Virus record (IMG/VR): IMGVR_UViG_3300025030_000089
Location: 1 to 64,000 of that record
From: a virus
Reading direction: 5' to 3' (one strand)
DNA: 64,000 nucleotides
The notes below the pieces were generated by a model, which saw nothing but the letters and a program-made list of their open reading frames with translations, did not search any database and was not told the origin of the DNA. Each line of letters opens with the position of its first letter. Position 1 is the stretch's first letter. The translations under genes were made by a program, and so were the position numbers. Of the stretch, positions 42,284 to 49,931 are shown in pieces.

Positions 42284-43084
42284 CTACTTCACCTGAACTA
42301 ACGGAGTCGCATTACCTAGCATGACCGTATGCGTACCTTCTTTTGCGAAACGTGCTTGCATTTCAATTTCACGCAAACGTATCAGCGTCGGTGTCAAACT
42401 TCTTGCAATGATTTCATTTGCATCAGCCTGCCCTTTGGCCTCAACTCGCAATCGGTCTGCTTCCGCCTTAGCCAGTTCGAGTTCTTGTTGTTTACGACTC
42501 ACTTCGAATTGCGTTTGAGCAGCAGATCGAATTGCGGCCTCAATCTGAGGATCAGTCACAATGTTGCGAATGTTCACATTGGTGATAACGAACCAGTTCT
42601 TACCTGTCGTTTTGTCAAGTTCTGCTTGAAGATTTGAACGAATCTTTTCAGCAATTTCCGGCCGCTTGGGGTTCATATCTGCACCGTTGAACCCCGAAGC
42701 GACTTGGTAGGTTGCTTCACGAGCATTACGATAGACAAACCCGTTACCGACAATCATTGTTCCGTCTTGCATTGCAGACATATCCCCTGCGTAACGCACC
42801 ATGATGTCGGCAGCCTTTGTAGGATCGATCTTATAGTAAATGTCGACGTCGAAGTCTGCCATCGTAAGGTTGTCTGCAGACTTCGGACGCAAGTCATTCA
42901 ACGGCAGTGCAATCTCTTTTACAGAGACTTCGTTTACAGTTTTGAACATCGTGAAATACATACCAGGAAGATTTTCTTCTTCCTTCACTTGCCCAAGGGA
43001 CGCCTCCACACCGACGTTACCTGTGTCGATTTGAGTACAGCCGAACATTGCAAACAAAAGAGGAGCGACGATAAACTTTTTCAT
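42284..43084 (-). CDS. SPFH/Band-7 (prohibitin-like) lipoprotein (266 aa)
   Basis: The N-terminus MKKFIVAPLLFAMFGC is a lipoprotein signal with Cys16. The body follows the SPFH plan: GNVGVEASLGQVKEEENLPGMYF, VSVKEIALPLNDLRPKSADNLTMADFDVDIYYKIDPTKAADIMVRYAG, and a long C-terminal coiled coil (QELELAKAEADRLRVEAKGQADANEIIARSLTPTLI). Bacterial HflK/HflC and stomatins have this fold and form membrane rings regulating proteases. A phage copy bearing a lipid anchor is unusual and may act in the envelope to protect or inhibit. Confidence 0.75.
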   Translation of the reverse strand: MKKFIVAPLLFAMFGCTQIDTGNVGVEASLGQVKEEENLPGMYFTMFKTVNEVSVKEIALPLNDLRPKSADNLTMADFDVDIYYKIDPTKAADIMVRYAGDMSAMQDGTMIVGNGFVYRNAREATYQVASGFNGADMNPKRPEIAEKIRSNLQAELDKTTGKNWFVITNVNIRNIVTDPQIEAAIRSAAQTQFEVSRKQQELELAKAEADRLRVEAKGQADANEIIARSLTPTLIRLREIEMQARFAKEGTHTVMLGNATPLVQVK

Positions 43085-43273
43085 TTAGAACACCTTAAAG
43101 GTTGAAGTTGATAGAACAACAAGAAGTGAGAACAACGTCACTACGACTAACAAGAAAGGTAGGAAGATCTTTCTACCGTATTGAAACACTTTGTTTCGTT
43201 GTTCCTTTGTAAGGAAGATCATCGTTACAACGATTGCCGTTATGATTAACGAAAGAACTATGACTAATTTCAT
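43085..43273 (-). CDS. Two-helix membrane protein (62 aa)
   Basis: Transmembrane segments at about residues 3-22 and 37-56, separated by a basic loop (TKEQRNKVFQYGRK). It is directly upstream of the SPFH lipoprotein in the same operon; the two may act together in the membrane. Confidence 0.6.
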   Translation of the reverse strand: MKLVIVLSLIITAIVVTMIFLTKEQRNKVFQYGRKIFLPFLLVVVTLFSLLVVLSTSTFKVF

Positions 43274-43509
43274 GACGTAATCGTCTCCAGTAAATGACGC
43301 TTCACAATGTCAATTGCCAAATTCGCTTCAGCATTTGACGCCCCGGCTTTGAAGATATTGGTTTGCCAGAAACCAGCGCGATCATCGATGGTAATGATGA
43401 TTACTTTATCGCAGCCTTTAAGAACTGGCAACGTGCGCTCCAACAACTGCTCAGGTGTTTCAGATTGAACTTCGTTGGTAGCAGGAAAAAGGTTTACAAG
43501 ATTAGTCAA
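43270..43509 (-). CDS. Small soluble protein (79 aa), unknown
   Basis: MTNLVNLFPATNEVQSETPEQLLERTLPVLKGCDKVIIITIDDRAGFWQTNIFKAGASNAEANLAIDIVKRHLL. An alpha/beta domain, ATGA-coupled to the membrane gene. Similar small proteins occur in phages with DUF932 genes, but I assign no function. Confidence 0.55.
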   Translation of the reverse strand: MTNLVNLFPATNEVQSETPEQLLERTLPVLKGCDKVIIITIDDRAGFWQTNIFKAGASNAEANLAIDIVKRHLLETITS

Positions 43510-43513
43510 TTTA

Positions 43514-43552
43514 ACTCCTATGAAATTGTTTAACTACCCTGTAAGTTTACAG
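43514..43552 (-). promoter_or_regulatory. Hairpin leader element, variant
   Basis: Minus strand CCTGTAAACTTACAGG stem-loop, 14 nt, then CATAGGAG and the ATG of the 79-residue gene. Same build as the hairpin-TATAGGGG leaders with a different stem sequence. Confidence 0.45.
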
Positions 43553-43565
43553 GATAAACCTGTCA

Positions 43566-44732
43566 TTAAGTTGTTGCGACGTAATCAAGTGCCAGTTCAA
43601 ATGCCTTGGTCTTCAGTGTGTTTCCAGCACCATACCAGGAATTATTCAAGCGACTGTCTGTAGTGCGGTGCGAGGTGTGGTAGTCCATTGTTTCTGTTAT
43701 CGCGTTGACCAAACCGAACCAAGTTCCATTACTGCTCGTATAATCGCTACCCATCCCTTCGCCTGCGAACAATGACCAGACGTTGGCGCACTTCTGTGTC
43801 ACCGCAGGAGATTGCGAAGCAATGGTTTCTTCCCACCAATCGGCTCGGGCTTTCAAAAACGCTTCAGTTTCCTCATGCCTTGCACCTGTGGGAACCGGCC
43901 GCTCGACAACATCAAGATCACCGAAGAGCGTCACCAAGTATTCAACAGCTTTGTAACGTGGCGCAGTTTTACCTGCCAAGGTTTTCAACTGTTGCGAGAA
44001 CTTATTCCAACCTTCATCAATGAATCCGAGTTGCTCCTTGACTTCCGAAGGTTTCCATACGCGATTATGAGGGACACGAATGCGCGTGTTGTTATCCTTT
44101 GTTGCAATGGACAAAGTATTGTTACAGACAACTCTTACAGACGTAAACTGCGCCGTCGTTGCCAACGTACCATCACACGACGTGGTCAAAAGAAGATAAC
44201 CTTTGACTGTGTCAGGTATCATCTTTCCGTCGACCTTCGTGCCCGCCAGTTCAGCCATCCTTCCTGTGTCGGCAAGCGCCCAGAAACGTCGCCCGCCAAA
44301 CAGAACACCCGCAGTCTCAAGCTGCATGTCTGCTGTACCAACGAGGTCACGGTAGAACTCAAGCACTTCCTGGGGCTGCACGATGTTGTAAGAAGGACTG
44401 ACCACCGACAGCGGGCTGTTCGTATCGCTACGGTACAGAACATGTTTGTCAGGGTAGATGATTGTCTGTGTGAGCGCAGATACCCCGAAGTCTTCCTGCA
44501 TCTGTTTCTGCACTTCAGAAGTGTATACTTTACCATCAACTTCCAAAAGTTGATCACGAACAACATCAAACTTCACAGGAGCACGGAAGATCTCCCACTC
44601 CATTCGTGCAGCTTTCGCCCATTCCTCAATGGATGCACCTTTTTCAAGGTTAAATCCCAAACCGTGCCAAGGGGTATTACCGACATATGCCATCGCAGCT
44701 TCGCCGGTTGAAAAGTCTAATTCATGTACCAT
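43566..44732 (-). CDS. DUF932 phage/plasmid-like protein (388 aa)
   Basis: TPWHGLGFNLEKGASIEEWAKAARMEW, then RSDTNSPLSVVSPSYNIVQPQEVLEFYRDL and FGGRRFWALADTG..., GYLLLTTSCDGTLATTAQFTSVRVVCNNTLSIA are the signature blocks of DUF932 (PF06067). The family is common on phages and plasmids; a role in DNA maintenance has been suggested but not proven. ATG 44732 follows GAGGAGTTGAAC. Confidence 0.85.
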   Translation of the reverse strand: MVHELDFSTGEAAMAYVGNTPWHGLGFNLEKGASIEEWAKAARMEWEIFRAPVKFDVVRDQLLEVDGKVYTSEVQKQMQEDFGVSALTQTIIYPDKHVLYRSDTNSPLSVVSPSYNIVQPQEVLEFYRDLVGTADMQLETAGVLFGGRRFWALADTGRMAELAGTKVDGKMIPDTVKGYLLLTTSCDGTLATTAQFTSVRVVCNNTLSIATKDNNTRIRVPHNRVWKPSEVKEQLGFIDEGWNKFSQQLKTLAGKTAPRYKAVEYLVTLFGDLDVVERPVPTGARHEETEAFLKARADWWEETIASQSPAVTQKCANVWSLFAGEGMGSDYTSSNGTWFGLVNAITETMDYHTSHRTTDSRLNNSWYGAGNTLKTKAFELALDYVATT

Positions 44733-44734
44733 GT

Positions 44735-44899
44735 TCAACTCCTCAAATAACGAATATATTTCAGATTTTCAATAGCTTCAACACAGTCGTCGTAGGTTTT
44801 GAAACAATCGACATAGTTGTAAAAGAACAAAAGGTGTCGTTCATAGAGACGATACCAAGTTCCACTTGCGTCTCTTGTGATTTTGAATCTAGCAACCAT
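44735..44899 (-). CDS. Small protein (54 aa), unknown
   Basis: MVARFKITRDASGTWYRLYERHLLFFYNYVD, ending YIRYLRS. Basic and aromatic. Preceded by AAAAGGAGAATGAA; stop lies 2 nt before the DUF932 start. Not recognised. Confidence 0.55.
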   Translation of the reverse strand: MVARFKITRDASGTWYRLYERHLLFFYNYVDCFKTYDDCVEAIENLKYIRYLRS

Positions 44900-44913
44900 T
44901 TCATTCTCCTTTT

Positions 44914-44937
44914 ACCGGAGGTTGTCACGCCTCCGGT
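44914..44937. terminator. Stem-loop between 44946 and 44899 genes
   Basis: ACCGGAGG/CCTCCGGT stem with an 8-nt loop 9 nt after a stop codon. A weak minus-strand tail (TAAAAGG) makes full termination uncertain. Confidence 0.5.
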
Positions 44938-44945
44938 TTAATCGG

Positions 44946-45164
44946 TTATTCAGTAGGTTCAACAGAAGGAAGAGCGTCAACCAACTGATCATCCTTTATC
45001 GTCATAATGATCACTTCCATTTTGTCCGGCGTGTAAAGTGCATCAGCACCGTATCCGTTAATGTAACGTACCTCGGATTTGCTCAGCACTTCAGTGAGTT
45101 TGTTGAAAGTAACTTGATCCATTACCAAGCATTGACTGTAACCGATACGTATTGCGAATTTCAT
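44946..45164 (-). CDS. Small protein (72 aa), unknown
   Basis: MKFAIRIGYSQCLVMDQVTFNKLTEVLSKSEVRYINGYGADALYTPDKMEVIIMTIKDDQLVD: alpha/beta, with acidic tail. Follows a TATAGGGG leader (copy D). No function recognised. Confidence 0.6.
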   Translation of the reverse strand: MKFAIRIGYSQCLVMDQVTFNKLTEVLSKSEVRYINGYGADALYTPDKMEVIIMTIKDDQLVDALPSVEPTE

Positions 45165-45172
45165 TTTCAGTA

Positions 45173-45202
45173 CCCCTATAAAGTTACCGCGTTACTTCCC
45201 GG
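45173..45202 (-). promoter_or_regulatory. Hairpin-TATAGGGG leader element, copy D
   Basis: Minus strand CCGGGAAGTAACGCGGTAACTTTATAGGGG-type segment (stem part degenerate) before ATG 45164. The 13 nt from GCGGTAAC to TATAGGGG match copy E exactly although they overlap the end of another gene. Confidence 0.6.
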
Positions 45203-45320
45203 CCGAACGTTTGTGTCTGTGCAAAACCTTTTCCAACCCCTTCATCTGAGCCAACGCATTCAATTGCCGTTGCGAGTATTCTGACCACGTTGGTTTACGA
45301 CGTTTGTATCGATCGTTCAT
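45192..45320 (-). CDS. Basic micro-protein (42 aa)
   Basis: MNDRYKRRKPTWSEYSQRQLNALAQMKGL ends VLHRHKRSAGK. Very basic; could bind nucleic acid. Starts 8 nt behind leader copy E and its last codons overlap leader copy D. Confidence 0.55.
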   Translation of the reverse strand: MNDRYKRRKPTWSEYSQRQLNALAQMKGLEKVLHRHKRSAGK

Positions 45321-45327
45321 TTCAGTA

Positions 45328-45359
45328 CCCCTATAAAGTTACCGCGTTACATAGCGGCA
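45328..45359 (-). promoter_or_regulatory. Hairpin-TATAGGGG leader element, copy E
   Basis: Minus strand CTGCCGCTATGTAACGCGGTAACTTTATAGGGG-type layout: CCGC/GCGG stem, AACTTTATAGGGG, start codon at 45320. The best-preserved copy. Confidence 0.65.
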
Positions 45360-45367
45360 GGTAAATA

Positions 45368-45541
45368 TTAACCAAGGTTTAAATCATTTACAACGTAAAA
45401 GACGCAGCAATTAGACCGACTGCAATCATTGACCACATTGGTCGCAGTGTAGAAATGAACTTTCGTAAATGCGGTGATCGCTTCAGGAATAAGATACCCC
45501 ATCATCGAACAACCTATGATGAACATGATATTGTTAATCAT
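45368..45541 (-). CDS. Small membrane protein, possibly frameshifted (57 aa as read)
   Basis: ATG 45541 reads MINNIMFIIGCSMMGYLIPEAITAFTK, a first hydrophobic helix. The current frame continues as a cysteine-rich tail to 45368. If one A is removed from the AAA near 45460, it continues FISTLRPMWSMIAVGLIAASFTL, a second membrane helix, ending at 45388. The latter looks more natural, so a frameshift is suspected. Confidence 0.45.
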   Translation of the reverse strand: MINNIMFIIGCSMMGYLIPEAITAFTKVHFYTATNVVNDCSRSNCCVFYVVNDLNLG

Positions 45542-45753
45542 TTTCTCGGTTTCCCAGTTTCAGGATCGTATCCGTTTACGCACTCAACGATCGGGAATTC
45601 GTATCCTTTCTCCTTCGCAGCTTCAATCGGGCAACCTGACTCAACAAAGATCGTATTGACCAGTTGAAGATCGGCATCATACATCTTCAAATAATTACTT
45701 TTACCCTTGGCGACAACTGAAGGGATATTTTGTTTGTAAACGTGATACAGCAT
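45538..45753 (-). CDS. Small protein (71 aa), unknown
   Basis: MLYHVYKQNIPSVVAKGKSNYLKMYDADLQLVNTIFVESGCPIEAAKEKGYEFPIVECVNGYDPETGKPRK. ATG 45753 chosen since AGGAG lies 7 nt upstream; the ATG two codons earlier abuts it. The C-terminus overlaps the next start by ATGA. No function recognised. Confidence 0.6.
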   Translation of the reverse strand: MLYHVYKQNIPSVVAKGKSNYLKMYDADLQLVNTIFVESGCPIEAAKEKGYEFPIVECVNGYDPETGKPRK

Positions 45754-45755
45754 TA

Positions 45756-46241
45756 TCATTCTCCTGTTTTAAAATCAACGCCACTGACCATAATTCCGTC
45801 AGCAATCATCAGCGAAGGTGCCCATCCGCCTCGGGCGATACGCAACCAACCTTCATACGACCCTGTTTGACTTCCGAACGCACTGGCGTTATTGTCCACC
45901 AACCATTGGGCCAACTCTTCAGAAGTCTCGAAAGCAGGGCTGATCGGCGTACCTTTGGTTGTGTCTTCGTACATCATGAAGTGAGTGCGTTGTTCAGCAG
46001 GCCAATTCGACATGTAATCTTCAACATTCGGACGAGCGCCTACCCATTCTTCGAATGTCAACTTCTTATTTTCATCACTGACATAATCAGGAAACTCACC
46101 TCGTTCCCATTCTTCCTTTTCTTTGTCCCAATTGTCGACTCGCGATTGATAACGGTCTCCTGGAAACAATGGGATAAACTCACCGTTTTCAGATTTTGGG
46201 TGTTGCCAGTCTGCAGGAACCATCCTTACTTCTCGTCCCAT
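45756..46241 (-). CDS. Conserved phage protein (161 aa), unknown
   Basis: REVRMVPADWQHPKSENGEFIPLFPG, MSNWPAEQRTHFMMYEDTTKGTPISPAFETSEELAQWLVDNNASAFGS. This set of motifs (WQHP, THWMMYEDTTEGTPISP-like, ASAFG) is shared by a family of proteins found in diverse proteobacterial phages and prophages. No biochemical function is known to me. Coupled to the genes on both sides. Confidence 0.65.
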   Translation of the reverse strand: MGREVRMVPADWQHPKSENGEFIPLFPGDRYQSRVDNWDKEKEEWERGEFPDYVSDENKKLTFEEWVGARPNVEDYMSNWPAEQRTHFMMYEDTTKGTPISPAFETSEELAQWLVDNNASAFGSQTGSYEGWLRIARGGWAPSLMIADGIMVSGVDFKTGE

Positions 46242-46242
46242 T

Positions 46243-46728
46243 TTATTCTCCTGTCTTGATGATCCAGCCGCGAGTCAATGACCACGCGATTTGTTCTGCA
46301 AAGGTGAAGACCCCTTTACCCTCTTTTGTGTACTTCTCACCCGGAGTGTGATCGGTTTCCCAGTCGGCAATCGCTGCTTTGACTGAGGTATTGCGAGCAA
46401 TGACTTCCATCATCTCGTGGCGGATGTCACCGTCAGGGGCGCGAAGACCATTCTTGACAAACGAATAGTCGTAGTTCGCACTTGTTCCAGGGGACTTGCG
46501 CTTACCGGGGGTTCCAAAAGGATTCGGAGGTTCGATGATTTCGAACTCTTCACCGTATTCATGACTTGCATTGAATGTCTGCCGCACAAGCGCCCGTTTG
46601 AATCCTTCAGGCTGCTTGTTCTCAAACTTCTCAGCAGGGATACCGAGATGTTTGATACCGACCATCTTTACTTCATGGAACGGCGCGTTTTTGAACCATT
46701 GCTCTGAGAGAACTTTGACAAGCTTCAT
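46243..46728 (-). CDS. Hypothetical protein (161 aa)
   Basis: MKLVKVLSEQWFKNAPFHEVKMVGIKHLGIPAEKF, FEIIEPPNPFGTPGKRKSPGTSANYDYSFVKNGLRAPDGDIRHEMMEVIARNTSVKAAIADW. No domain recognised. First gene of its operon; TATGTTCGGTC-like TCATAGGAGCTTCG leader precedes it. Confidence 0.55.
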   Translation of the reverse strand: MKLVKVLSEQWFKNAPFHEVKMVGIKHLGIPAEKFENKQPEGFKRALVRQTFNASHEYGEEFEIIEPPNPFGTPGKRKSPGTSANYDYSFVKNGLRAPDGDIRHEMMEVIARNTSVKAAIADWETDHTPGEKYTKEGKGVFTFAEQIAWSLTRGWIIKTGE

Positions 46729-46890
46729 GATCGAAGCTCCTATGTTCGGTCTGCTCTATTGTGCCGACCTTGGGTTAAGCTGCTCGGTAACCTTGCAGCA
46801 CAATTACAATTTTACAGCATTAATTGTCGCCTGCAATAAGTAATTACTTTAGGGATGGGTCGCCGAGCATCCCTGCATCAACGTTCTCCT
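46729..46890. other. Non-coding gap with stem-loop
   Basis: No gene. It carries a stem-loop AGGGATG/CATCCCT at 46851-46874, downstream of the gene ending at 46891, probably a terminator without a strong U-run, followed by an AT-rich stretch that may hold the promoter for the next operon. Confidence 0.5.
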
Positions 46891-47073
46891 TTAGGTTAAG
46901 TTGAGGCGACCCGTTGATGTTTGCCGCCAAGGGTGATCCTCGGCAGGTTTGCTTTGAATTTGTTTCTCAAGTTCACTATTTAGCAATGCTTTCAATGAGC
47001 TGATTGCGTTTCTTCCAGGGCGACCTTTGAGATACTCAATACACTCACGAATGACTTCTTCTCTTTCAGACAT
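46891..47073 (-). CDS. Small protein (60 aa), unknown
   Basis: MSEREEVIRECIEYLKGRPGRNAISSLKALLNSELEKQIQ, C-terminus DHPWRQTSTGRLNLT. Starts inside the end of the preceding gene (8-nt overlap), so translation is coupled. Helical, no function recognised. Confidence 0.55.
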   Translation of the reverse strand: MSEREEVIRECIEYLKGRPGRNAISSLKALLNSELEKQIQSKPAEDHPWRQTSTGRLNLT

Positions 47074-47341
47074 AATCTTCAAACCCTTCTTCGTAACCTT
47101 CTTCAAAGAACCTATCGTATTGTCCAAGCTTACCACATTCACTTGTTTGTGCCAGTCGTAGCAATCTGACGGCAAGAGCCAACCTTCGCTTCTGTATAAG
47201 ATTCTCCTTCTCAAGCATTTCAGTCTTCGCAGGGTTGATCGGAAGACTTGCGTAATAATCACGACAATCTTCCCACCCTTTGTCGTAAACCTCAGCGACA
47301 AGTTTATCTGCGCGCTTTATAAACCGTTTAAGATCAGACAT
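47066..47341 (-). CDS. Small helical protein (91 aa), unknown
   Basis: MSDLKRFIKRADKLVAEVYDKGWEDCRDYYASLPINPAKTEMLEKENLIQKRRLALAVRLLRLAQTSECGKLGQYDRFFEEGYEEGFEDYV. Coiled-coil-like centre, acidic tail. AAGGAG precedes the start. It overlaps the upstream zinc-ribbon gene. No function recognised. Confidence 0.6.
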   Translation of the reverse strand: MSDLKRFIKRADKLVAEVYDKGWEDCRDYYASLPINPAKTEMLEKENLIQKRRLALAVRLLRLAQTSECGKLGQYDRFFEEGYEEGFEDYV

Positions 47342-47489
47342 CACGACTCCTTAGACAATCAGAGCATACCCATTTACGATTCAATCCGTTGTTGTAGGTG
47401 ATAAACTCACCACCTTTTATGAACTTAGAGTTCCTGCAAGAAGAACACCAACGGGTTTCAGGTTCGAAGTGACGTAGTTTCCAGGTCAT
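47334..47489 (-). CDS. Zinc-ribbon small protein (51 aa)
   Basis: MTWKLRHFEPETRWCSSCRNSKF and WVCSDCLRSRDV: two CxxC pairs spaced by 25 residues. Start overlaps the preceding stop (ATGA), stop overlaps the next start. Small treble-clef or ribbon type. Confidence 0.6.
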   Translation of the reverse strand: MTWKLRHFEPETRWCSSCRNSKFIKGGEFITYNNGLNRKWVCSDCLRSRDV

Positions 47490-47605
47490 TTGCAATGATA
47501 CACGTTTCGTTGATCGAAATTACAATCAAGTAACCCTTGCGGAGCACTTGATTTACTTGGTGAAATAAAGCAAAGCGAAAGAAGTAACGACACTACGAAG
47601 TTCAT
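47486..47605 (-). CDS. Small secreted peptide candidate (39 aa)
   Basis: MNFVVSLLLSLCFISPSKSSA forms a short signal peptide-like segment with Ser-Ser-Ala before Pro-Gln; the mature part (PQGLLDCNFDQRNVYHCK) holds two cysteines 14 residues apart. GTCCCAACTT-side leader GGGACTGAAA precedes the ATG. A periplasmic peptide is inferred. Confidence 0.45.
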   Translation of the reverse strand: MNFVVSLLLSLCFISPSKSSAPQGLLDCNFDQRNVYHCK

Positions 47606-47607
47606 TT

Positions 47608-47781
47608 TCAGTCCCAACTTCTATCGTAAGACCGAAAACTTTCGTTAACGAAGTTCTTCGTAGCGTAGTCTTTCAGCATTTCTCTCATGATTCGGCGCAC
47701 ATCATCTTCCGATAAAATCGGCGCACCGTTTTCTCGCGGCATTTTGTATTGAGGGTCTTCAACGTCTGGTTCAATTTTCAT
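47608..47781 (-). CDS. Small protein (57 aa), unknown
   Basis: ATG 47781 follows AAGGGTAGACAA. MKIEPDVEDPQYKMPRENGAPILSEDDVRRIMREMLKDYATKNFVNESFRSYDRSWD. Acidic N-terminus, helical C-terminus. No function recognised. Confidence 0.55.
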   Translation of the reverse strand: MKIEPDVEDPQYKMPRENGAPILSEDDVRRIMREMLKDYATKNFVNESFRSYDRSWD

Positions 47782-47847
47782 TTGTCTACCCTTGTTAATT
47801 ATGGCAAGCAAACTATACCGCACACCATGTTCGTTAACAACGCTTGT

Positions 47848-48351
47848 TTACCTATGATACACCCATTCCCTACCAGCAGCAAGCCATGCCTCTTTTCCGG
47901 ACTTGGAGTACTCTTCAAGGAATACGATCCGTTGGCAGGAGGTATTCAACAAGAGCTTGATACACTGTTCATTGCAAGGGCTTGACGTTGTATAACAGGT
48001 GTGAATCTTCATGATGTCAGGGCACTGAAGCAAGGCATTCTGCTCAGCATGGATCGCTTGACATTTACCCAGACCTTCACCACTGTCGTACTTCGCACCT
48101 TCGCAGGCGTGAGGATATTCACAATGAAGTTTCGATTTCAATTTTTCAGGAGACTCGATGCCGTACCAAACCCCGTCTTTTCGCTCTTCATTACAATGCG
48201 GCAATCCCGACGCCACACCGTTGTATCCGGTTGACAAAACGTGTCCGTTGGCGTCAAGTAAAACGCACCCAACTCCTTTACGGACACAGGTAGTTTGTTT
48301 CGCCAGCTCTTTGCAGATATTCAACCATATCTGATCTTTACTCGGGCGCAT
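47848..48351 (-). CDS. dCMP/cytidine deaminase-family protein (167 aa)
   Basis: Zinc site: HAEQNAL (His101, Glu103) and SPCNEQCIKLL (Cys126, Cys130), the HxE...PCxxC signature of deoxycytidylate deaminases. KGVGCVLLDANGHVLSTGYNG is the typical substrate loop. A second cysteine/histidine set (HCNE, HCEYPHACEGA) suggests an extra structural zinc, as in T4-like dCMP deaminases. It supplies dUMP to the thymidylate-synthase-family enzyme at 57957. Starts by TAATG overlap with the upstream small gene. Confidence 0.85.
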   Translation of the reverse strand: MRPSKDQIWLNICKELAKQTTCVRKGVGCVLLDANGHVLSTGYNGVASGLPHCNEERKDGVWYGIESPEKLKSKLHCEYPHACEGAKYDSGEGLGKCQAIHAEQNALLQCPDIMKIHTCYTTSSPCNEQCIKLLLNTSCQRIVFLEEYSKSGKEAWLAAGREWVYHR

Positions 48352-48479
48352 TATTTGACAACCTCTAACGTCTTATGAATCTGTTGCCAACCATTCCGAT
48401 GATTCTCAATCAATACCCAACGTGAATAACTTAACGATATTCCACCGGGCCAATAGACTCTAACGAATTGATTCATCAT
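48351..48479 (-). CDS. Small protein (42 aa), unknown
   Basis: MMNQFVRVYWPGGISLSYSRWVLIENHRNGW, ending QQIHKTLEVVK. Overlaps both neighbours (end of the 68-residue gene, start of the deaminase). Two adjacent ATGs. No function recognised. Confidence 0.5.
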   Translation of the reverse strand: MMNQFVRVYWPGGISLSYSRWVLIENHRNGWQQIHKTLEVVK

Positions 48480-48666
48480 GGTTGATCACCTCAAACATTT
48501 CGTACAGATAAAGTTCATAAGCGTCAGCAGCACGGCGCAAACACCTTGACAGAGGCTCTTCGCGTTTATGAGTGAACGTACAAACGACATTCTGATTTAT
48601 TCGAAGTTCGTAATCATTCGGCCCCGTAGGAGTCGGTTTCTTTGAAACATTGACGATAGCAATCAC
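48460..48666 (-). CDS. Conserved small phage protein (68 aa)
   Basis: MIAIVNVSKKPTPTGPNDYELRINQNVVCTFTHKREEPLSRCLRRAADAYELYLYEM. A beta-hairpin start and helical end; IVNVS and GxNDYExRIN motifs are frequent in small phage proteins near ligase genes. Coupled to ligase by ATGA. Function unknown. Confidence 0.6.
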   Translation of the reverse strand: MIAIVNVSKKPTPTGPNDYELRINQNVVCTFTHKREEPLSRCLRRAADAYELYLYEMFEVINHDESIR

Positions 48667-49577
48667 ATATCCTCCTTGTGGCGTATGCCGAGATAAGCGG
48701 GGAACCTCGGCTTCGTTTTAGAACCCTTATCAAAGTATTTGTACTTCACAATTAAGTGAGGTATGGAAGACCTGATCAACCTGCCACCGTCGTTCTGTAA
48801 TGAAACTTTATGATCTAAACAATTTAATCTATTCCACCACCAATCACGTTCTTCATCAGTGAACCCTGTTCCGATGTTGAATTCAACCCCGGTTTTCAAG
48901 TCACTCACAATCAATGCGCCCATTGTGTCCAATGGTACAAGGTTTTCCTGATGCGACGTCCGTTTGGTCTGCCCAAGTTCTCCAACCGTTGCCTCGTTCC
49001 CGTTGTGAAGCTTCTCTTCCATGCCGAGAACAATGGCCTCGCTGTCCTCAAATCGTTTGACTTTCAACAGCCAACCTTCCTTCGCAGTAGACCGACCATA
49101 CTTATACGGGCCATTAGGATCACGAAGCATGACACCTTCGTAACCTTGTTCAAGATATATGGTTTCTAACGCTTCCATTTCTTCGTGCGAATAGATAAAA
49201 ATGTGTTCCACCTTTTCAACATCGAACCCTTCGTTCAACGAATCGAACCTATCTTCCCAAGGAAGAACTACGTCATGTCGATCGAACACACAATAGCGAA
49301 CATTAGGTTTACCATCGCGAGACATCACACCCGATGTTGTATTGCGGAAGCAATCCTTGTCAGTTGGTGAGCCGACGATCAACTCACCATCGTACCCTTC
49401 AAGATGACCAAACAGTTCTTGAACGTGTTGATTCGGTATCGGCTTTAGACTACGGCTCACGACAATCCCATTAATGACCAGAGCGCGAATACCATCCAAC
49501 TTCGGACTAAGCCAAAGCGGGAAGCGTAACTTGATCATGTCAGCAGGACTGGCGAGCATAGGGCGGAATTGTTTCAT
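48663..49577 (-). CDS. ATP-dependent DNA ligase (304 aa)
   Basis: Motif I SPKLDGIRA with nucleophile Lys26; motif III DGELIVG; motif IV EGVMLRD; motif V WLLKVKRF; C-terminal OB-fold with GVEFNIGTGFTDEER and HLIVKYKYFDK. Short, T7-like form without extra domains. It seals nicks during replication. ATGA-coupled to the preceding small gene. Confidence 0.9.
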   Translation of the reverse strand: MKQFRPMLASPADMIKLRFPLWLSPKLDGIRALVINGIVVSRSLKPIPNQHVQELFGHLEGYDGELIVGSPTDKDCFRNTTSGVMSRDGKPNVRYCVFDRHDVVLPWEDRFDSLNEGFDVEKVEHIFIYSHEEMEALETIYLEQGYEGVMLRDPNGPYKYGRSTAKEGWLLKVKRFEDSEAIVLGMEEKLHNGNEATVGELGQTKRTSHQENLVPLDTMGALIVSDLKTGVEFNIGTGFTDEERDWWWNRLNCLDHKVSLQNDGGRLIRSSIPHLIVKYKYFDKGSKTKPRFPAYLGIRHKEDM

Positions 49578-49733
49578 TGTTCATTCTCCAATTTCTCGTG
49601 CTCAGCAATAGCTCGTAACCAACGTTCAATATACTCTTTAAGTTCAGTTTTTAGCACCTTCATGGTACAAAACGTCACCTGAAAAGACAGCCGCATCAAT
49701 TTCTTCGCAAGCATCTGTTAGATATTTAGACAT
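49574..49733 (-). pseudogene. Small gene with one-base insertion
   Basis: ATG 49733 gives MSKYLTDACEEIDAAVFSGDVLYHEG and stops at 49644 after a run of five A. Reading four A instead continues TELKEYIERWLRAIAEHEKLENEQ to 49574, where it overlaps the ligase start by ATGA. The joined 52-residue protein fits a family of small phage proteins (FSGD...ELxxYxxRW) that I remember. Confidence 0.65.
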
Positions 49734-49931
49734 CTTCAGTCTCCAGTTCGTCAATCAAGCGTTGTGTTTTGCAACGCGACAACCAGTAATCAATCTCGCG
49801 GTGCGCTTCGCTTGCACCTTTCCAATCGTGCGAATTGAGGTAAGAAATAACCTTTTCCATTGCCAGTTTTGCTTTCTGAATTTGACTTTCAAGCTTGTCA
49901 ATGAGCCAGCATTCAATTCATTACGTGTCAT
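49726..49931 (-). pseudogene. Small gene with one-base deletion
   Basis: ATG 49931, behind leader copy F, gives only MTRNE before the natural frame is lost. The next frame encodes IECWLIDKLESQIQKAK, MEKVISYLNSHDWKGAS, ending LIDELETEDV at 49726 and overlapping the following gene's start. One extra base near 49918 would restore 68 residues. Confidence 0.6.
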
